A DNA stretch of 46,775 bases from a virus, in the IMG/VR virus record IMGVR_UViG_3300019776_000294, positions 1 through 46,775 of that record. One strand, written 5' to 3'. Positions 5,738 through 14,001 of the stretch are shown here, one piece after another. Position numbers and translations under genes: made by a program. Each line of letters opens with the position of its first letter. Position 1 is the first letter of the stretch. Under the pieces are notes generated by a model. That model was not told the origin of the DNA and did not search any database. It saw only the letters and a program-made list of their open reading frames with translations.

Positions 5738-8344
5738 ATGGGCATCGGCGACATCCAATTGACCAATTCAGCGATCCCGCAGGACGAGAGTTTCGCGGCC
5801 AACGCTGGCGGGCCAACGAGGGCAACGAGCTATCAGTCCGACCAAAAGCCCAAGGGCAGTGGTGTTGTCATTGGCGAAGCAGCGACCGACAAACGCTTGC
5901 CCGATGACCTGGACGATTCGGCATTGCCCCGCGGGCAGGTTGAAATGTTCCTGCGCGAGATCAAGCACCAACCGCATTGGCGCCGGGAGGCCGACCGCGC
6001 TGCTGACTACTACGATGGCAACCAGCTTTCACCCGAGACGGTGGAAAAGCTCAAAGAACGCGGCCAGCCCCCACTCATCACAAACATCATCAAGCCCACC
6101 ATCGACACGGTGTTGGGCCTGGAGGCCAAGTCGCGCAGTGATTGGCGCGTGAGGCCAGAGGATGATGACGAGTGTGATGACGACTTGGCCGAGGGCTTGT
6201 CGGTCAAGTTGAAGCACGCCGAGATTGAGTCGCGTGCTGACCGTGCCGTGTCTGACGCCTACGCAGCTCAGATCAAAGCGGGATTGGGATGGGTGGAGGT
6301 GGCCAATGAGCATGACCCATTCAAGTGCCCATACCGCGTGAAGTACGTGCATCGCCGGGAGATCTTCTGGGATTGGCGTGCAGAGCAGCCCGACCTGAGC
6401 GATTCACGTTACCTGGTGCGCAGACGGTGGCTGGAGTTGGAGCACGCCATTGCGCTGATGCCCCAATACGCCACGCTGTTTCGCATGACGACCGGTGGTT
6501 GGGCAGGGTTTGACCCGCTGCTGGAGCAGGACAGCCGCTTGGTGCAGTCGTGGGAGGTGGAGCGTGACACGCGCATTGCCGCAGTGGACTGGCGTGACAT
6601 CCAGCGCATGCGCATTTGCCTGTACGAGATTTGGTATCGCAAATGGGTGCGCGGGTACGTGTTGACGTTGCCCAATGGCACGACCATTGAGGCTGACTTC
6701 AACAACCCACGCCACAATGAAGCCATCGTGTCGGGCATCGCCAAAGTGCGGCAAGCCACGTTTCAAAAAGTGCGTTTGGCCTGGTACACCGGCCCACACT
6801 TTTTGTACGACATCCCCAGTCCGTACAAGCACAAGAATTTCCCCTATGTGCCGTTCTTTGGGCACCGCGAGGACTTGACCAACGTGCCCTATGGCCTGAT
6901 TCGGTCCATGGTCAGCCCGCAAGACGAGGTGAACGCGCGTAAATCCAAGATGCTGTGGTCACTCAACAGCCGCCGCGTGGTGACTGACAGTGATGCAGTG
7001 ATCGACCATGGCCGTGCAGCCGCAGAGGTGGCGCGACCAGACGCCTACGTGATCCTGAACGCGAACCGCAAGCCCAACAGCACGTTCAAGGTGGAGCCGG
7101 GTGGCGAGTTGGCTACCCAGCAGTTCCAGGTGTTGCAGGAGTCGAAGCAAGAGATTGCCGAGGCATCTGGCATCCACAAGAGCATGCAGGGCCAGCAGAC
7201 CGGCGCCACATCGGGTGTGGCCATCAATGGTCTGATCGAGCAGGGCATGAACACCCTGGCCGAGATCAATGACAACTTCCGCTATTCCCGCCGCTTGGTG
7301 GGTGAAATGCTGTTTGAGTTGGTGCGTCAGAAGTTGATGGAAGGCCCATCCAAGACGACGATAGGCGAGGGCCAGCAGAAGAAGGTAATTGTGTTCAATC
7401 AGCCTGCGATTGACGAGCAGACCGGCCAGCCGTTCATGATGAATGACGTGTCCAAGGTGAAGGCCAAGATTGTCTTGGATGACGTGCCATCCACGCCAAC
7501 CTACCGCCAGCAGACCTTGCAGATGCTGACAGAGATCACCAAGTCGCTGCCGCCTCAGTTGCAAGGCTTCATCATCGACTTTGTGATCGAGGCCACGGAC
7601 TTGCCCAAGCGCCATCAGTTGGCCGACCGTCTGCGTGCTGCCGTGGGCATCCAAGACCCCGAGCAGCAAAAGGCCGCTGCCCAGCAGCAGCAGCAGATGC
7701 AGCAAGAGGAAATGCAGTTGTCACGCCAAGAGCGCATGGCCAAGATTCAAGAGACAACGGCCAAGGCTCAGAAGTTGATGGCAGACGCCCAGGCAGTGTC
7801 ACAGGAACTGCAAAACGGTGGCCAAGCCGCTGACATGCAATCGTCGTTTGACCAGCAGTTGCGCCCCTTGCTGGAGCAAATCAGCCAGTTGCAAGCCGAC
7901 TTGGGCAACCGTCAGGCTGAGATTCAGAACAAGTATGCCGCCGAGGTGGAGAAGGCGCGCATTGCTGCCCAGGCCACGGTGGAGGCCGAGCAGGTGAAGA
8001 ACAGTGGTGTGCAGATGTTGCAACCGCTCTTTGACAGCTTGCAAGGCATTCAGCACCAGCTTGACCTACTCAAGCAGAGTGAGGCGATGACAGCCAAGGC
8101 GATGCAGGCCGAGTTGCAGCAGGTGCGCAAGATTGCCGAGACTGAGCCGCCAGCATCACCACCCGCGCCAGAGCCAGAGCAGAAAGAAGATGCCGCCATG
8201 GCTCAGGTGCTGGCCACGTTGGCACAAACGCAAGCCACGTTGGCCCAGGTGATGGCCAAGCCGCGTGAAACCAAGATCATTGAAGATGAAAACGGACGCG
8301 CCATTGGTGCGGTATCTGAAATCAAGACGAAGGATGAAAAATGA
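5738..8344 (+). CDS. Portal protein (P22-like family)
   Basis: 868 aa from ATG 5738, chosen because the upstream in-frame GTG at 5648 lies inside the terminase gene and has no support. The sequence resembles the P22 gp1 portal family: an early region with FLREIKHQPHWRREADRAADYYDGNQ, then PPLITNIIKPTIDTVLGLEAKSR broken by charged residues, and later DEVNARKSKMLWSLNSR and a SGVAINGLIEQG segment. Twelve copies form the vertex channel for DNA. Residues about 640-868 are very rich in Gln, Glu and Ala (a run of five Gln after AAA) and would form long coiled coils, comparable to the extended barrel of P22 portal. The gene ends in an ATGA overlap with the next structural gene. Confidence 0.88.
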   Translation: MGIGDIQLTNSAIPQDESFAANAGGPTRATSYQSDQKPKGSGVVIGEAATDKRLPDDLDDSALPRGQVEMFLREIKHQPHWRREADRAADYYDGNQLSPETVEKLKERGQPPLITNIIKPTIDTVLGLEAKSRSDWRVRPEDDDECDDDLAEGLSVKLKHAEIESRADRAVSDAYAAQIKAGLGWVEVANEHDPFKCPYRVKYVHRREIFWDWRAEQPDLSDSRYLVRRRWLELEHAIALMPQYATLFRMTTGGWAGFDPLLEQDSRLVQSWEVERDTRIAAVDWRDIQRMRICLYEIWYRKWVRGYVLTLPNGTTIEADFNNPRHNEAIVSGIAKVRQATFQKVRLAWYTGPHFLYDIPSPYKHKNFPYVPFFGHREDLTNVPYGLIRSMVSPQDEVNARKSKMLWSLNSRRVVTDSDAVIDHGRAAAEVARPDAYVILNANRKPNSTFKVEPGGELATQQFQVLQESKQEIAEASGIHKSMQGQQTGATSGVAINGLIEQGMNTLAEINDNFRYSRRLVGEMLFELVRQKLMEGPSKTTIGEGQQKKVIVFNQPAIDEQTGQPFMMNDVSKVKAKIVLDDVPSTPTYRQQTLQMLTEITKSLPPQLQGFIIDFVIEATDLPKRHQLADRLRAAVGIQDPEQQKAAAQQQQQMQQEEMQLSRQERMAKIQETTAKAQKLMADAQAVSQELQNGGQAADMQSSFDQQLRPLLEQISQLQADLGNRQAEIQNKYAAEVEKARIAAQATVEAEQVKNSGVQMLQPLFDSLQGIQHQLDLLKQSEAMTAKAMQAELQQVRKIAETEPPASPPAPEPEQKEDAAMAQVLATLAQTQATLAQVMAKPRETKIIEDENGRAIGAVSEIKTKDEK

Positions 8345-8745
8345 GTCTGTCAAACACCACAGAAGCCGCTGCGCTTGATGTTTTCTTGCGGGGTGTTGAC
8401 CCGTCTTACAGAGCGGGAACGACCCAGTATCTCGCCCTGTTCACGTCAGACCCAGGCGAGACAGCCTCATTGGCTGCTGAGGCCACCTACACCGGGTATG
8501 CGCGTGTGGCACTGACCAAAGCGTCTGCATGGACTGGCACTGCAAGCCCTTACACCAACACCAACCTGATTCAGTTTGGTGCGTGTACCGCTGGAAGTTC
8601 GGCCATCACTCACTTTGCGGTGGTGGACACGGCATCGGGTGCCGTCAGCATGATGATTTCAGGGGCATTGGCTGCGACTTTGAACGTATCGGCAGGCATT
8701 CAGCCCCAGTTTGCAGCCGGTGCTTTGTCAATTTCTGCTGACTGA
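8341..8745 (+). CDS. Small structural protein, paralogue of the gene at 17617
   Basis: 134 aa, ATG in a four-base overlap with the portal gene. It contains the block QYLALFTSDPGE with a following GYARVALT and FGACTAGSSAITHFAVVD. The protein at 17617-18006 has the matching blocks VYVALHTSDP, WYARQAATF and VTHFSLWDAAT. This pattern (ALxTSDPxE...YARxA...ItHfaL.D) is that of a widespread small phage structural family often annotated as tail-fibre-like or Gp80-like. It is mostly beta-strand with small residues. Its role here is probably a virion decoration or tail-spike base component. The paralogy is read directly from the two sequences. Confidence 0.7.
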   Translation: MSLSNTTEAAALDVFLRGVDPSYRAGTTQYLALFTSDPGETASLAAEATYTGYARVALTKASAWTGTASPYTNTNLIQFGACTAGSSAITHFAVVDTASGAVSMMISGALAATLNVSAGIQPQFAAGALSISAD

Positions 8746-8852
8746 TGAACTTTCACTGCGCCCATTGTTTCAGGCTGCTTGCCGAAGGTGAGCACTGCCC
8801 GGATCATCCAGACGGCGTAGTGGATGCAGAAGATGCTCCAGTCAATCAGTGA
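8745..8852 (+). CDS. 35-aa zinc-finger-like microprotein
   Basis: Start ATG at 8745 overlaps the preceding TGA by one base, and the stop lies at 8850-8852 inside the next gene. The peptide begins MNFHCAHCFRLLAEGEHC and continues PDHPD. It has CxxC (Cys5, Cys8) and CxxH (Cys18, His21), a complete set of four zinc ligands spaced like a treble-clef or zinc-ribbon knuckle. The coupling to the portal-side genes and the intact ligand set argue that it is real despite its size. It may be an adaptor or regulator. I do not know a named family for it. Confidence 0.55.
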   Translation: MNFHCAHCFRLLAEGEHCPDHPDGVVDAEDAPVNQ

Positions 8853-9687
8853 CATCGACAGCGCCTACGACGAAGGGCGCTTTCATTCGCAGCGTTTCTT
8901 GAAGAACGCAGGTGTAACAACGTCTGGCCGATGGGTAGATTGGACGTTTGCATCAGGTCAGCCACTGTATGACGCAAAGGTGGGAACGGCAGGCAAGTTC
9001 ACGCCTTTGGTCGCGCAGGGCAATGACGCCATCTACTTCCCGCCCATCCCGGCTGGCATGGAGCGCAAGCTCGCTGGCATCACCATTCGGTCATCAACAG
9101 CCGGTGGGCCGATGTCGGTGTTGATTGCCGATGTGCTGGGCTATTACCCGCTGATCGACGGCGATAGCACAGACCTGCAGGTGTTTGACAATGGGCTGAC
9201 TCTGCCGCGCTATCAGAATGGCGTTGGCGTCATCCCAGTGCTGGTGTCGTCGGTAGCCCCATCAGTTCAGGACGGCATAGGTACTTTCACGTACATCGGG
9301 CCAGACAATGTTGAGCGCACTGGTGGCGCATTCCGATTTCAAAACAGCACGCTCAATGGGCTGGTCGCAACGATACCGGCCAATGTGGGTGCAGGAGAGG
9401 GCGCTTTGTCGCTGCCCCTGGTTGGCGGTGCGACGGGTTGCAAGGCGATCACAAGCCTGCAGTACACACAGCCACCAGGCGGTCTGTCTGCGATCTACAT
9501 GGTGCGTCTTTTGGGCAGTGTGCTGACCAACGGCAATCAATCTCTGGCTGCTGAAAAACAGTTCCTAGTCCACAACGGATTCCATGCGCCACGTGTTTTT
9601 GATGGCGCTTACATCAACCTGTTTTACCGGTACGGAACGTCTGCGAGCGCCGACTTCTTCGGTGAGATCAACTTCGTTTGGGGTTAA
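8824..9687 (+). CDS. Virion structural protein, tandem paralogue 1
   Basis: 287 aa; ATG at 8824, with an alternative ATG at 8833. Beta-rich and without export signal or catalytic motif. It aligns by eye with the next gene: both start with MxQSI, have GRWxDxxx near residues 35-40, a central LGYYP / EGYYP block followed by NG(V/L) and later S(V/L)QT/Y strands, and both end in INFVWG / LEVVWG. So the two arose by duplication. Position between portal and spike-base genes suggests a capsid-surface or tail-spike-associated protein present in the particle. The exact role is unknown. The start overlaps the zinc microprotein gene by 29 bases. Confidence 0.65.
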   Translation: MQKMLQSISDIDSAYDEGRFHSQRFLKNAGVTTSGRWVDWTFASGQPLYDAKVGTAGKFTPLVAQGNDAIYFPPIPAGMERKLAGITIRSSTAGGPMSVLIADVLGYYPLIDGDSTDLQVFDNGLTLPRYQNGVGVIPVLVSSVAPSVQDGIGTFTYIGPDNVERTGGAFRFQNSTLNGLVATIPANVGAGEGALSLPLVGGATGCKAITSLQYTQPPGGLSAIYMVRLLGSVLTNGNQSLAAEKQFLVHNGFHAPRVFDGAYINLFYRYGTSASADFFGEINFVWG

Positions 9688-9690
9688 CTC

Positions 9691-10569
9691 ATGATTCAAT
9701 CAATCGACCAACTCGTTGCAGCCATCAGCGCAGGCAAGACCACGCGCTACGACTGGAACAAAGTCACTGGCGCAGCCGCTTACACCGCTGGTCGCTGGTA
9801 TGACACAAGCCCATTGGCCGGACTGCCTGTTGCCAATGCGTGGGCGGGCACTGCGCTGAACTGGGTGCCTTGCAATGAATCGACCGGCAACGGCACCCAA
9901 GCGTTTGGCATCCCTCATGGCGGCAACGTATCGACCGACATCAAGCACGCGCTCAACATGAGCGCATGGGGCACCGCGGCCACTGCTGTTCCAGCGACAT
10001 TGATGCTGGTGGACATGGAGGGCTACTACCCCGGCATCAACATGAACTTGGCCACAGCGCAGACTCTGGTGGGCACGCCAAGCACTCGCGCTGTCAATGG
10101 GGCCGGGTTGCGCGCCATGCTTGTGACAACTGCCACCACGGGCGCAACGGCGCATAACGTGGCAATGAGCTACACCAACCAGGCAGCAACCGCTGGCCGC
10201 TCTTTGCCCGTGACCGTGGCGTGTACGGCGTCCGCGATCACGCCGCACATTACCCACTCTGGAACCGCCGCCAACAACTACGGCCCATTCTTGCCACTGG
10301 CAAGCGGTGACACTGGCATACGGTCTGTGCAGACGGTCACGATCTCAGCAGCATCCGGGGCTGGCACGGCTGCGCTGTGCCTGGTGCGACCACTGGCTCA
10401 GATCACCATCAGCGTGTCTGGTTTGATGACTGAGAAAGACCTGCTGAACCAGATCCCATCTTTGCCGCGTATCCCCGATGGCGCATGCTTGACATGGCTG
10501 CTGGGTGCAGGTGCTGCTGTGGCCGCAAGCACCACGTTCAACGGTGGCTTGGAAGTGGTCTGGGGCTGA
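9691..10569 (+). CDS. Virion structural protein, tandem paralogue 2
   Basis: 292 aa, starting three bases after the stop of its paralogue. Shared features with the protein at 8824 are GRWYDTSPLAGLPVANAW (compare GRWVDWTFASGQPL), DMEGYYPGINMNLAT (compare VLGYYPLIDGDSTDL) and the C-terminal FNGGLEVVWG (compare FFGEINFVWG). It is very rich in Ala, Thr and Gly and predicted all-beta. Two distinct copies kept in tandem suggest a heteromeric assembly or two related positions in the virion. No enzyme motif is visible. Confidence 0.65.
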   Translation: MIQSIDQLVAAISAGKTTRYDWNKVTGAAAYTAGRWYDTSPLAGLPVANAWAGTALNWVPCNESTGNGTQAFGIPHGGNVSTDIKHALNMSAWGTAATAVPATLMLVDMEGYYPGINMNLATAQTLVGTPSTRAVNGAGLRAMLVTTATTGATAHNVAMSYTNQAATAGRSLPVTVACTASAITPHITHSGTAANNYGPFLPLASGDTGIRSVQTVTISAASGAGTAALCLVRPLAQITISVSGLMTEKDLLNQIPSLPRIPDGACLTWLLGAGAAVAASTTFNGGLEVVWG

Positions 10570-10570
10570 C

Positions 10571-11320
10571 ATGGCGCTGTACCCCAATAGCCGTTACATG
10601 AGCCAATCCCCTGGCAGGCACTTTGGTGTCGCACCAGGGTTGGATGTGTACTTGCGTGGCCGGGGTGATTCACGAAACCGCTTTGTTTCAGACACGTATT
10701 CGCAGACCCTTGGTGCCGTTCCTTCTGGATATGGGCCAAACGCATGGATCATGGCCACCAAAGCAGGTGGCATTGCTGGATTTTCAAGCATGGCGGTATC
10801 GCCATCGGGCGCAGGCGTATTGGGCGTGCCGGGTTCTGGCTCAACAGACTTTACTATCTCGATTGCAGATGCCACAGGCCAACTGATTTCTTCTGGGTCT
10901 GGCACTGCGTCACTGTCATTCACATGGGCAAATGCGCTTTTGGTGGCCTCTTTGGGAGGGTCTGGCAATGCTGCGCTTTCCATTGCGCCCAACACACCAA
11001 CGCTGGGCGCCAAAGCAAGCCTCACGGCAAATGGCACATTCAGCATCACAGCAACAAACTCCCAAGTTTTGCCGCTGGACACCACTTCACCACTGCGCAC
11101 TGGCGGTGCAAGTTTTGCGGTCACCGGCCAGCTTACGCCTTATGCCATTGGGACAATGAACGGGTCCACCGTTGACAATTCCGTGTTGACTGTTGATGCC
11201 ATCACGGCTGCGCTGATTGCAGCAGCCATGACAACGCCGATCCACGCGAACATCAAGCGGGTGAACGATTACGCCGTGTCAGGCAACGGACAGACAGGGA
11301 GCGAATGGGGGCCAGCATAA
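10571..11320 (+). CDS. Structural protein with short beta repeats
   Basis: 249 aa, ATG at 10571 one base after the previous stop. The first 75 residues are unique (contains YLRGRGDSRNRF). From about residue 85 onward the protein is built of roughly 20-24-residue beta repeats of the form x-F-x-x-x-G-x-L, for example ASLSFTWANALLVASLGG, AALSIAPNTPTLGAKA, ASFAVTGQLTPYAIG. The same repeat is seen in the proteins at 11321 and 18003. Composition is Ala/Ser/Gly/Thr-rich, as in fibrous or spike proteins. The RGD at residues 33-35 is probably fortuitous. Function unknown; virion component inferred from position. Confidence 0.6.
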   Translation: MALYPNSRYMSQSPGRHFGVAPGLDVYLRGRGDSRNRFVSDTYSQTLGAVPSGYGPNAWIMATKAGGIAGFSSMAVSPSGAGVLGVPGSGSTDFTISIADATGQLISSGSGTASLSFTWANALLVASLGGSGNAALSIAPNTPTLGAKASLTANGTFSITATNSQVLPLDTTSPLRTGGASFAVTGQLTPYAIGTMNGSTVDNSVLTVDAITAALIAAAMTTPIHANIKRVNDYAVSGNGQTGSEWGPA

Positions 11321-11944
11321 ATGGCCACTTCATTCAAAGGCTGGCTATCGAGTTGGCTTAATTCTTGGGGTCCACAGTCACAGCCAGACCCCAACGCAAT
11401 GCAGGGCGTGGCAAGAGTCACGTTTGCAGCTACCGGCAATCTGACCAGTGCACTTGCGCCAGCAAACGACATGCAAGGCACGGCCAGCATGTCTTTTGGG
11501 GCAACTGGAGAGCTTTTACAGCCGCTCACGCAGTACACCCCGCAGCAAGGTGCAGGCGGTGGATTCGTCAAGACCAGCCGGTACTCAGACTCTGACGCCT
11601 ACAACCCTGACCGTGTTGCAAGCAGGCTGGACAAGATTGTGGTGGCCGGTCGTGAGTACAGCCCATTTGACCCTGGCTTGCTGGATGCGATTGAGCAAGC
11701 GGCCAAGGTGCCTGAGCCTGACCACTTGCCAGAGTTGGAGCGCCAAGACCGCAAGCTGGGTCGCACGTTTGCTGTGCGCAACGCTGACCAGGTTATCGAG
11801 GTGCCCATGTTCAGGCCGGTGTTGCGCGAGTTGCCTGACTTCAAAAGCGCCCTCATGAAAGATTTTGAGGCATTTGCCCAAAAAGCACGGGAAGCAGCCA
11901 AGGAAGAACGGCGCAGGATTGTGCTGCTGTTGATGGCTGAGTAA
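11321..11944 (+). CDS. Structural protein with two beta repeats and helical C-terminus
   Basis: 207 aa, ATG at 11321 immediately after the upstream TAA. Residues 27-70 hold two copies of a repeat, MQGVARVTFAATGNL and MQGTASMSFGATGEL. These match the x-F-x-A-T-G-x-L unit of the neighbouring protein. The middle has a conserved-looking REYSPFDPGLLDAIEQAA segment. The C-terminal 60 residues are strongly helical and charged, ending KEERRRIVLLLMAE. The mix of a beta-repeat head and a helical tail suggests an attachment or linker protein in the virion. No named family recognised. Confidence 0.6.
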   Translation: MATSFKGWLSSWLNSWGPQSQPDPNAMQGVARVTFAATGNLTSALAPANDMQGTASMSFGATGELLQPLTQYTPQQGAGGGFVKTSRYSDSDAYNPDRVASRLDKIVVAGREYSPFDPGLLDAIEQAAKVPEPDHLPELERQDRKLGRTFAVRNADQVIEVPMFRPVLRELPDFKSALMKDFEAFAQKAREAAKEERRRIVLLLMAE

Positions 11945-11970
11945 TCGAATAGCACGGGTCAATTCATACT
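11944..11970 (+). promoter_or_regulatory. Bipartite promoter motif before spike-base gene
   Basis: ATCGAATAG (11944-11952), 12 bases, then CATACT (11965-11970). It ends 29 bases before the ATG at 11999, the same distance as the copy before the head-tail adaptor gene at 16282. Confidence 0.5.
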
Positions 11971-11998
11971 TTGGCCGACCACCAGAAGGACCAGCATC

Positions 11999-12271
11999 AT
12001 GTCGTCAAACATCAAGACACGCCACACCAACAAGGCACAAACGATTGTCAGCCCCGTGACAGGTGCAGTTGTCGTGGCCCCAAACGACTCCGCAGACTTG
12101 CCTGAAATCACGCTGAGCGTGTACATCAGCGTGGCCGGAGCATTCAAGGCAACGATGTTGGACGGCACCACGGTGACCTATCCCACTTTGGCCGCTGGCC
12201 GTCACCCCTTGCGCGTGAAGCGTGTGTTTGCCACAGGCACGGCAGCTACTGGCATCGTGGCCGAGTATTGA
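11999..12271 (+). CDS. Spike base protein (RCAP_Rcc01079-like)
   Basis: 90 aa, ATG at 11999 with AGAAGGA about 8 bases upstream. The pattern VVVAPNDSADLPEITLSVYISVAGAF...LDGTTVTYPTLAAGRHPLRVKRVFATGTAATGIVAEY, given here only in parts, is that of the small spike-base family first seen in the Rhodobacter gene transfer agent: a compact beta domain with the ending ATGTTATxIVxxY. In the GTA and phages it forms the base carrying head or tail spikes. Its own promoter-like motif lies upstream. It is followed after 5 bases by the membrane-protein gene. Confidence 0.75.
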   Translation: MSSNIKTRHTNKAQTIVSPVTGAVVVAPNDSADLPEITLSVYISVAGAFKATMLDGTTVTYPTLAAGRHPLRVKRVFATGTAATGIVAEY

Positions 12272-12276
12272 GCCAC

Positions 12277-12810
12277 ATGAACACCATCTTCATTGGCATT
12301 GTTCAGACCCTGATCGGGTTCTTGGCACCAATCTACATGGTGCCGTTGGTGTTTCTCATCCGCTGGGATTCGTTCAAGACAGCAAGCGGCAGCGCAGACG
12401 ACCCGAGTTTCATTGTGCGTGGCGATCTACCAGGCTGGGCACGGTGGGCACAGACGATGGATTGCAGGTTCCCGGGTGGAATGTACGAGAAGGCCATCAC
12501 CGAGTCGCTGGGCGATGGCGGGTACTGGCGAAGGTTGTGGACTTCTTACCAATGGTGCGGGCTGAGGAACAGGGCGCAGGGCTTGGCGTATTCGTGGGGC
12601 AAGTCAGCCGATGGGTGGATACCAGACCCGTTCAGTGAGCGTTTTGCGGAGTGGCGTGTCAGTGGGCAGGTAATGCGCTACGAGCGTGAAGGCATTTGGC
12701 AGGCTTGGCGCAAGGTTGGGCCTGTTTGGTTGGTGTACGGATGGCAGGTGTACCGGTTGCGCGATGGCACGTTTTGGGCGGTGAATCACTTTAGTGCCAA
12801 GAGAGTTTGA
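12277..12810 (+). CDS. Phage protein with N-terminal membrane segment, unknown function
   Basis: 177 aa; ATG 12277, 5 bases after the spike-base stop. The first 28 residues include a membrane helix (IFIGIVQTLIGFLAPIYMVP). The rest is soluble and Trp-rich: LPGWARWAQTMD, then GYWRRLWTSYQWCGLRNRAQGLAY. Phage proteins with the pattern 'LPxWaxWfeTxD...G.....RN.a.gL' are common in podoviruses and siphoviruses and are annotated only as DUF7338-type hypothetical proteins. A cytoplasmic face domain attached to the inner membrane is implied. It ends a transcription unit: a strong terminator begins four bases after its stop. Confidence 0.6.
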   Translation: MNTIFIGIVQTLIGFLAPIYMVPLVFLIRWDSFKTASGSADDPSFIVRGDLPGWARWAQTMDCRFPGGMYEKAITESLGDGGYWRRLWTSYQWCGLRNRAQGLAYSWGKSADGWIPDPFSERFAEWRVSGQVMRYEREGIWQAWRKVGPVWLVYGWQVYRLRDGTFWAVNHFSAKRV

Positions 12811-12813
12811 ACC

Positions 12814-12835
12814 AACCCGCTTCGGCGGGTTTTCT
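12814..12835 (+). terminator. Rho-independent terminator
   Basis: AACCCGC-TTCG-GCGGGTT: a 7-base-pair stem closed by a stable UUCG tetraloop and followed by TTCTTTT. It ends the portal-to-12810 unit and separates it from scaffold and capsid. Confidence 0.85.
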
Positions 12836-12847
12836 TTTGCCTGTACG

Positions 12848-12870
12848 TGCAAACAGTCGAATTGTTTGCA
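12848..12870. promoter_or_regulatory. Inverted repeat over the scaffold promoter
   Basis: TGCAAACA (12848-12855) and TGTTTGCA (12863-12870), perfect 8-base arms around 7 bases. The spacer is GTCGAAT, the conserved block of the promoter motif, so a factor binding the arms would sit on or activate that block. Confidence 0.5.
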
Positions 12871-12882
12871 TTGAGAAATACT
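12856..12882 (+). promoter_or_regulatory. Bipartite promoter motif before scaffold/capsid unit
   Basis: GTCGAATTG (12856-12864), 12 bases, AATACT (12877-12882). It lies just after a terminator, so it is the obvious start of the scaffold-capsid transcript. Its -10-like hexamer falls inside the operator-like palindrome at 12871-12885. Confidence 0.6.
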
Positions 12883-12885
12883 CAC
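12871..12885. promoter_or_regulatory. Operator-like palindrome, copy E
   Basis: TTGAGAAATACTCAC, one mismatch to TTGAG-N5-CTCAA. It covers the -10 element of the scaffold/capsid promoter motif, an arrangement typical of direct repression. Confidence 0.6.
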
Positions 12886-12974
12886 TTCCACCTGAAAGAT
12901 TGATTCCCAGCCATGGGTTATTGGCGCAATCAATTGGGATTTCCGCGACCAACGCGATAAGTGGAGTGAAGTGA

Positions 12975-13985
12975 ATGGCAGGTTTCGAACTTGATATGAA
13001 CACGACCGACCCAGAGGAACTGGCGAAGGTTTTTGCGCAGCTTGAAGCGGGTGACACGCCTGCTGATAAACCCGCAGATCCACCACCAGATACCCCGGAC
13101 ACTCAGACCAAGCAAGAACCGGTTGTCAATGAGCCACAGCAGGCCAAGCAGGACCAGTCTGCAACGGAGCAAGAGCCGCAAGGCATTGCCACCAAGGACG
13201 GGAAACACGTTATCCCGTACTCGGTACTCAAGAGCGAACGTGACCGTGCATCGCGCGCTGAGCAAACGCTCAACGAGATGCAAGAGCGCGTTAAAGCTCT
13301 TGAGGCCATGCAGGCTGGAAATCAAGGGGCGAAAGATGGTGAGAGCGCCCGCACCGACCAGCAGCAACCCACTGTGAATGACTTGTCCCCAGAGGACTTG
13401 GAAGCACTGAAAGAGGACTTCCCGACCGTTTACAAAGCCGTGATGGCTTCGATGGCAGCAGCCGAGCGTCTCGCTCAGCAGTTGCAACCGGTTCAGGAAA
13501 CAGTGCGCAATGCAGAAGCCGAACAAGCGCGCACCTCACAGGAAGCTGTGCAGGACGCGATTTATTCCGTGCCCAAGCTGGCGCACATCCAGGCGACGAA
13601 CAAAGAAGCGTTCGACCTGGCCAAGCAGTTTGATGCCACCTTGCGTGGCCAGTCAGCTTGGGCAGAAAAGCCCCTTTCTGAGCGTTTTTCCAAGGTCGCT
13701 GAGATGGTCGAGTCAGTCATCGGCCCCATTGATGTACCGGGTGCACCTAAGCCCACTTCACAGGCAACGGCTGAGGATTTGAGAAAAGCGGCACTCGCTA
13801 AGGCCCAGCAATCGGCCAAGGCGTCTCGGACGGATGTACCGAATTCGCTTTCTGAATTCCCAGCAGGTCAACACGCAGCGCAGGACGAGCGCGAGGCGGC
13901 TGAAAACCTTTCTTCCATTCAGTTGGCTGAGAAGTTCTCCCGCATGACGCCCGAACAAATGGATGCGTATTTCCAAGAACTTTGA
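12975..13985 (+). CDS. Scaffolding protein
   Basis: 336 aa, ATG 12975 with a GGAGTGAAG ribosome site. The protein is acidic and hydrophilic, with a disordered Pro/Asp/Gln-rich N-terminus (residues 25-65), a predicted coiled coil (about 75-110) and long charged helices to the end. It has no globular domain, no Cys-rich motif and no catalytic signature. This profile and the position directly before the major capsid gene are those of podovirus scaffolding proteins, which template procapsid assembly and leave before or during DNA packaging. The short C-terminal helix (EKFSRMTPEQMDAYFQEL) is a good candidate for capsid binding. It is transcribed from the regulated promoter at 12856. Confidence 0.8.
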   Translation: MAGFELDMNTTDPEELAKVFAQLEAGDTPADKPADPPPDTPDTQTKQEPVVNEPQQAKQDQSATEQEPQGIATKDGKHVIPYSVLKSERDRASRAEQTLNEMQERVKALEAMQAGNQGAKDGESARTDQQQPTVNDLSPEDLEALKEDFPTVYKAVMASMAAAERLAQQLQPVQETVRNAEAEQARTSQEAVQDAIYSVPKLAHIQATNKEAFDLAKQFDATLRGQSAWAEKPLSERFSKVAEMVESVIGPIDVPGAPKPTSQATAEDLRKAALAKAQQSAKASRTDVPNSLSEFPAGQHAAQDEREAAENLSSIQLAEKFSRMTPEQMDAYFQEL

Positions 13986-14001
13986 TTAGCGAGGACTCTA
14001 A

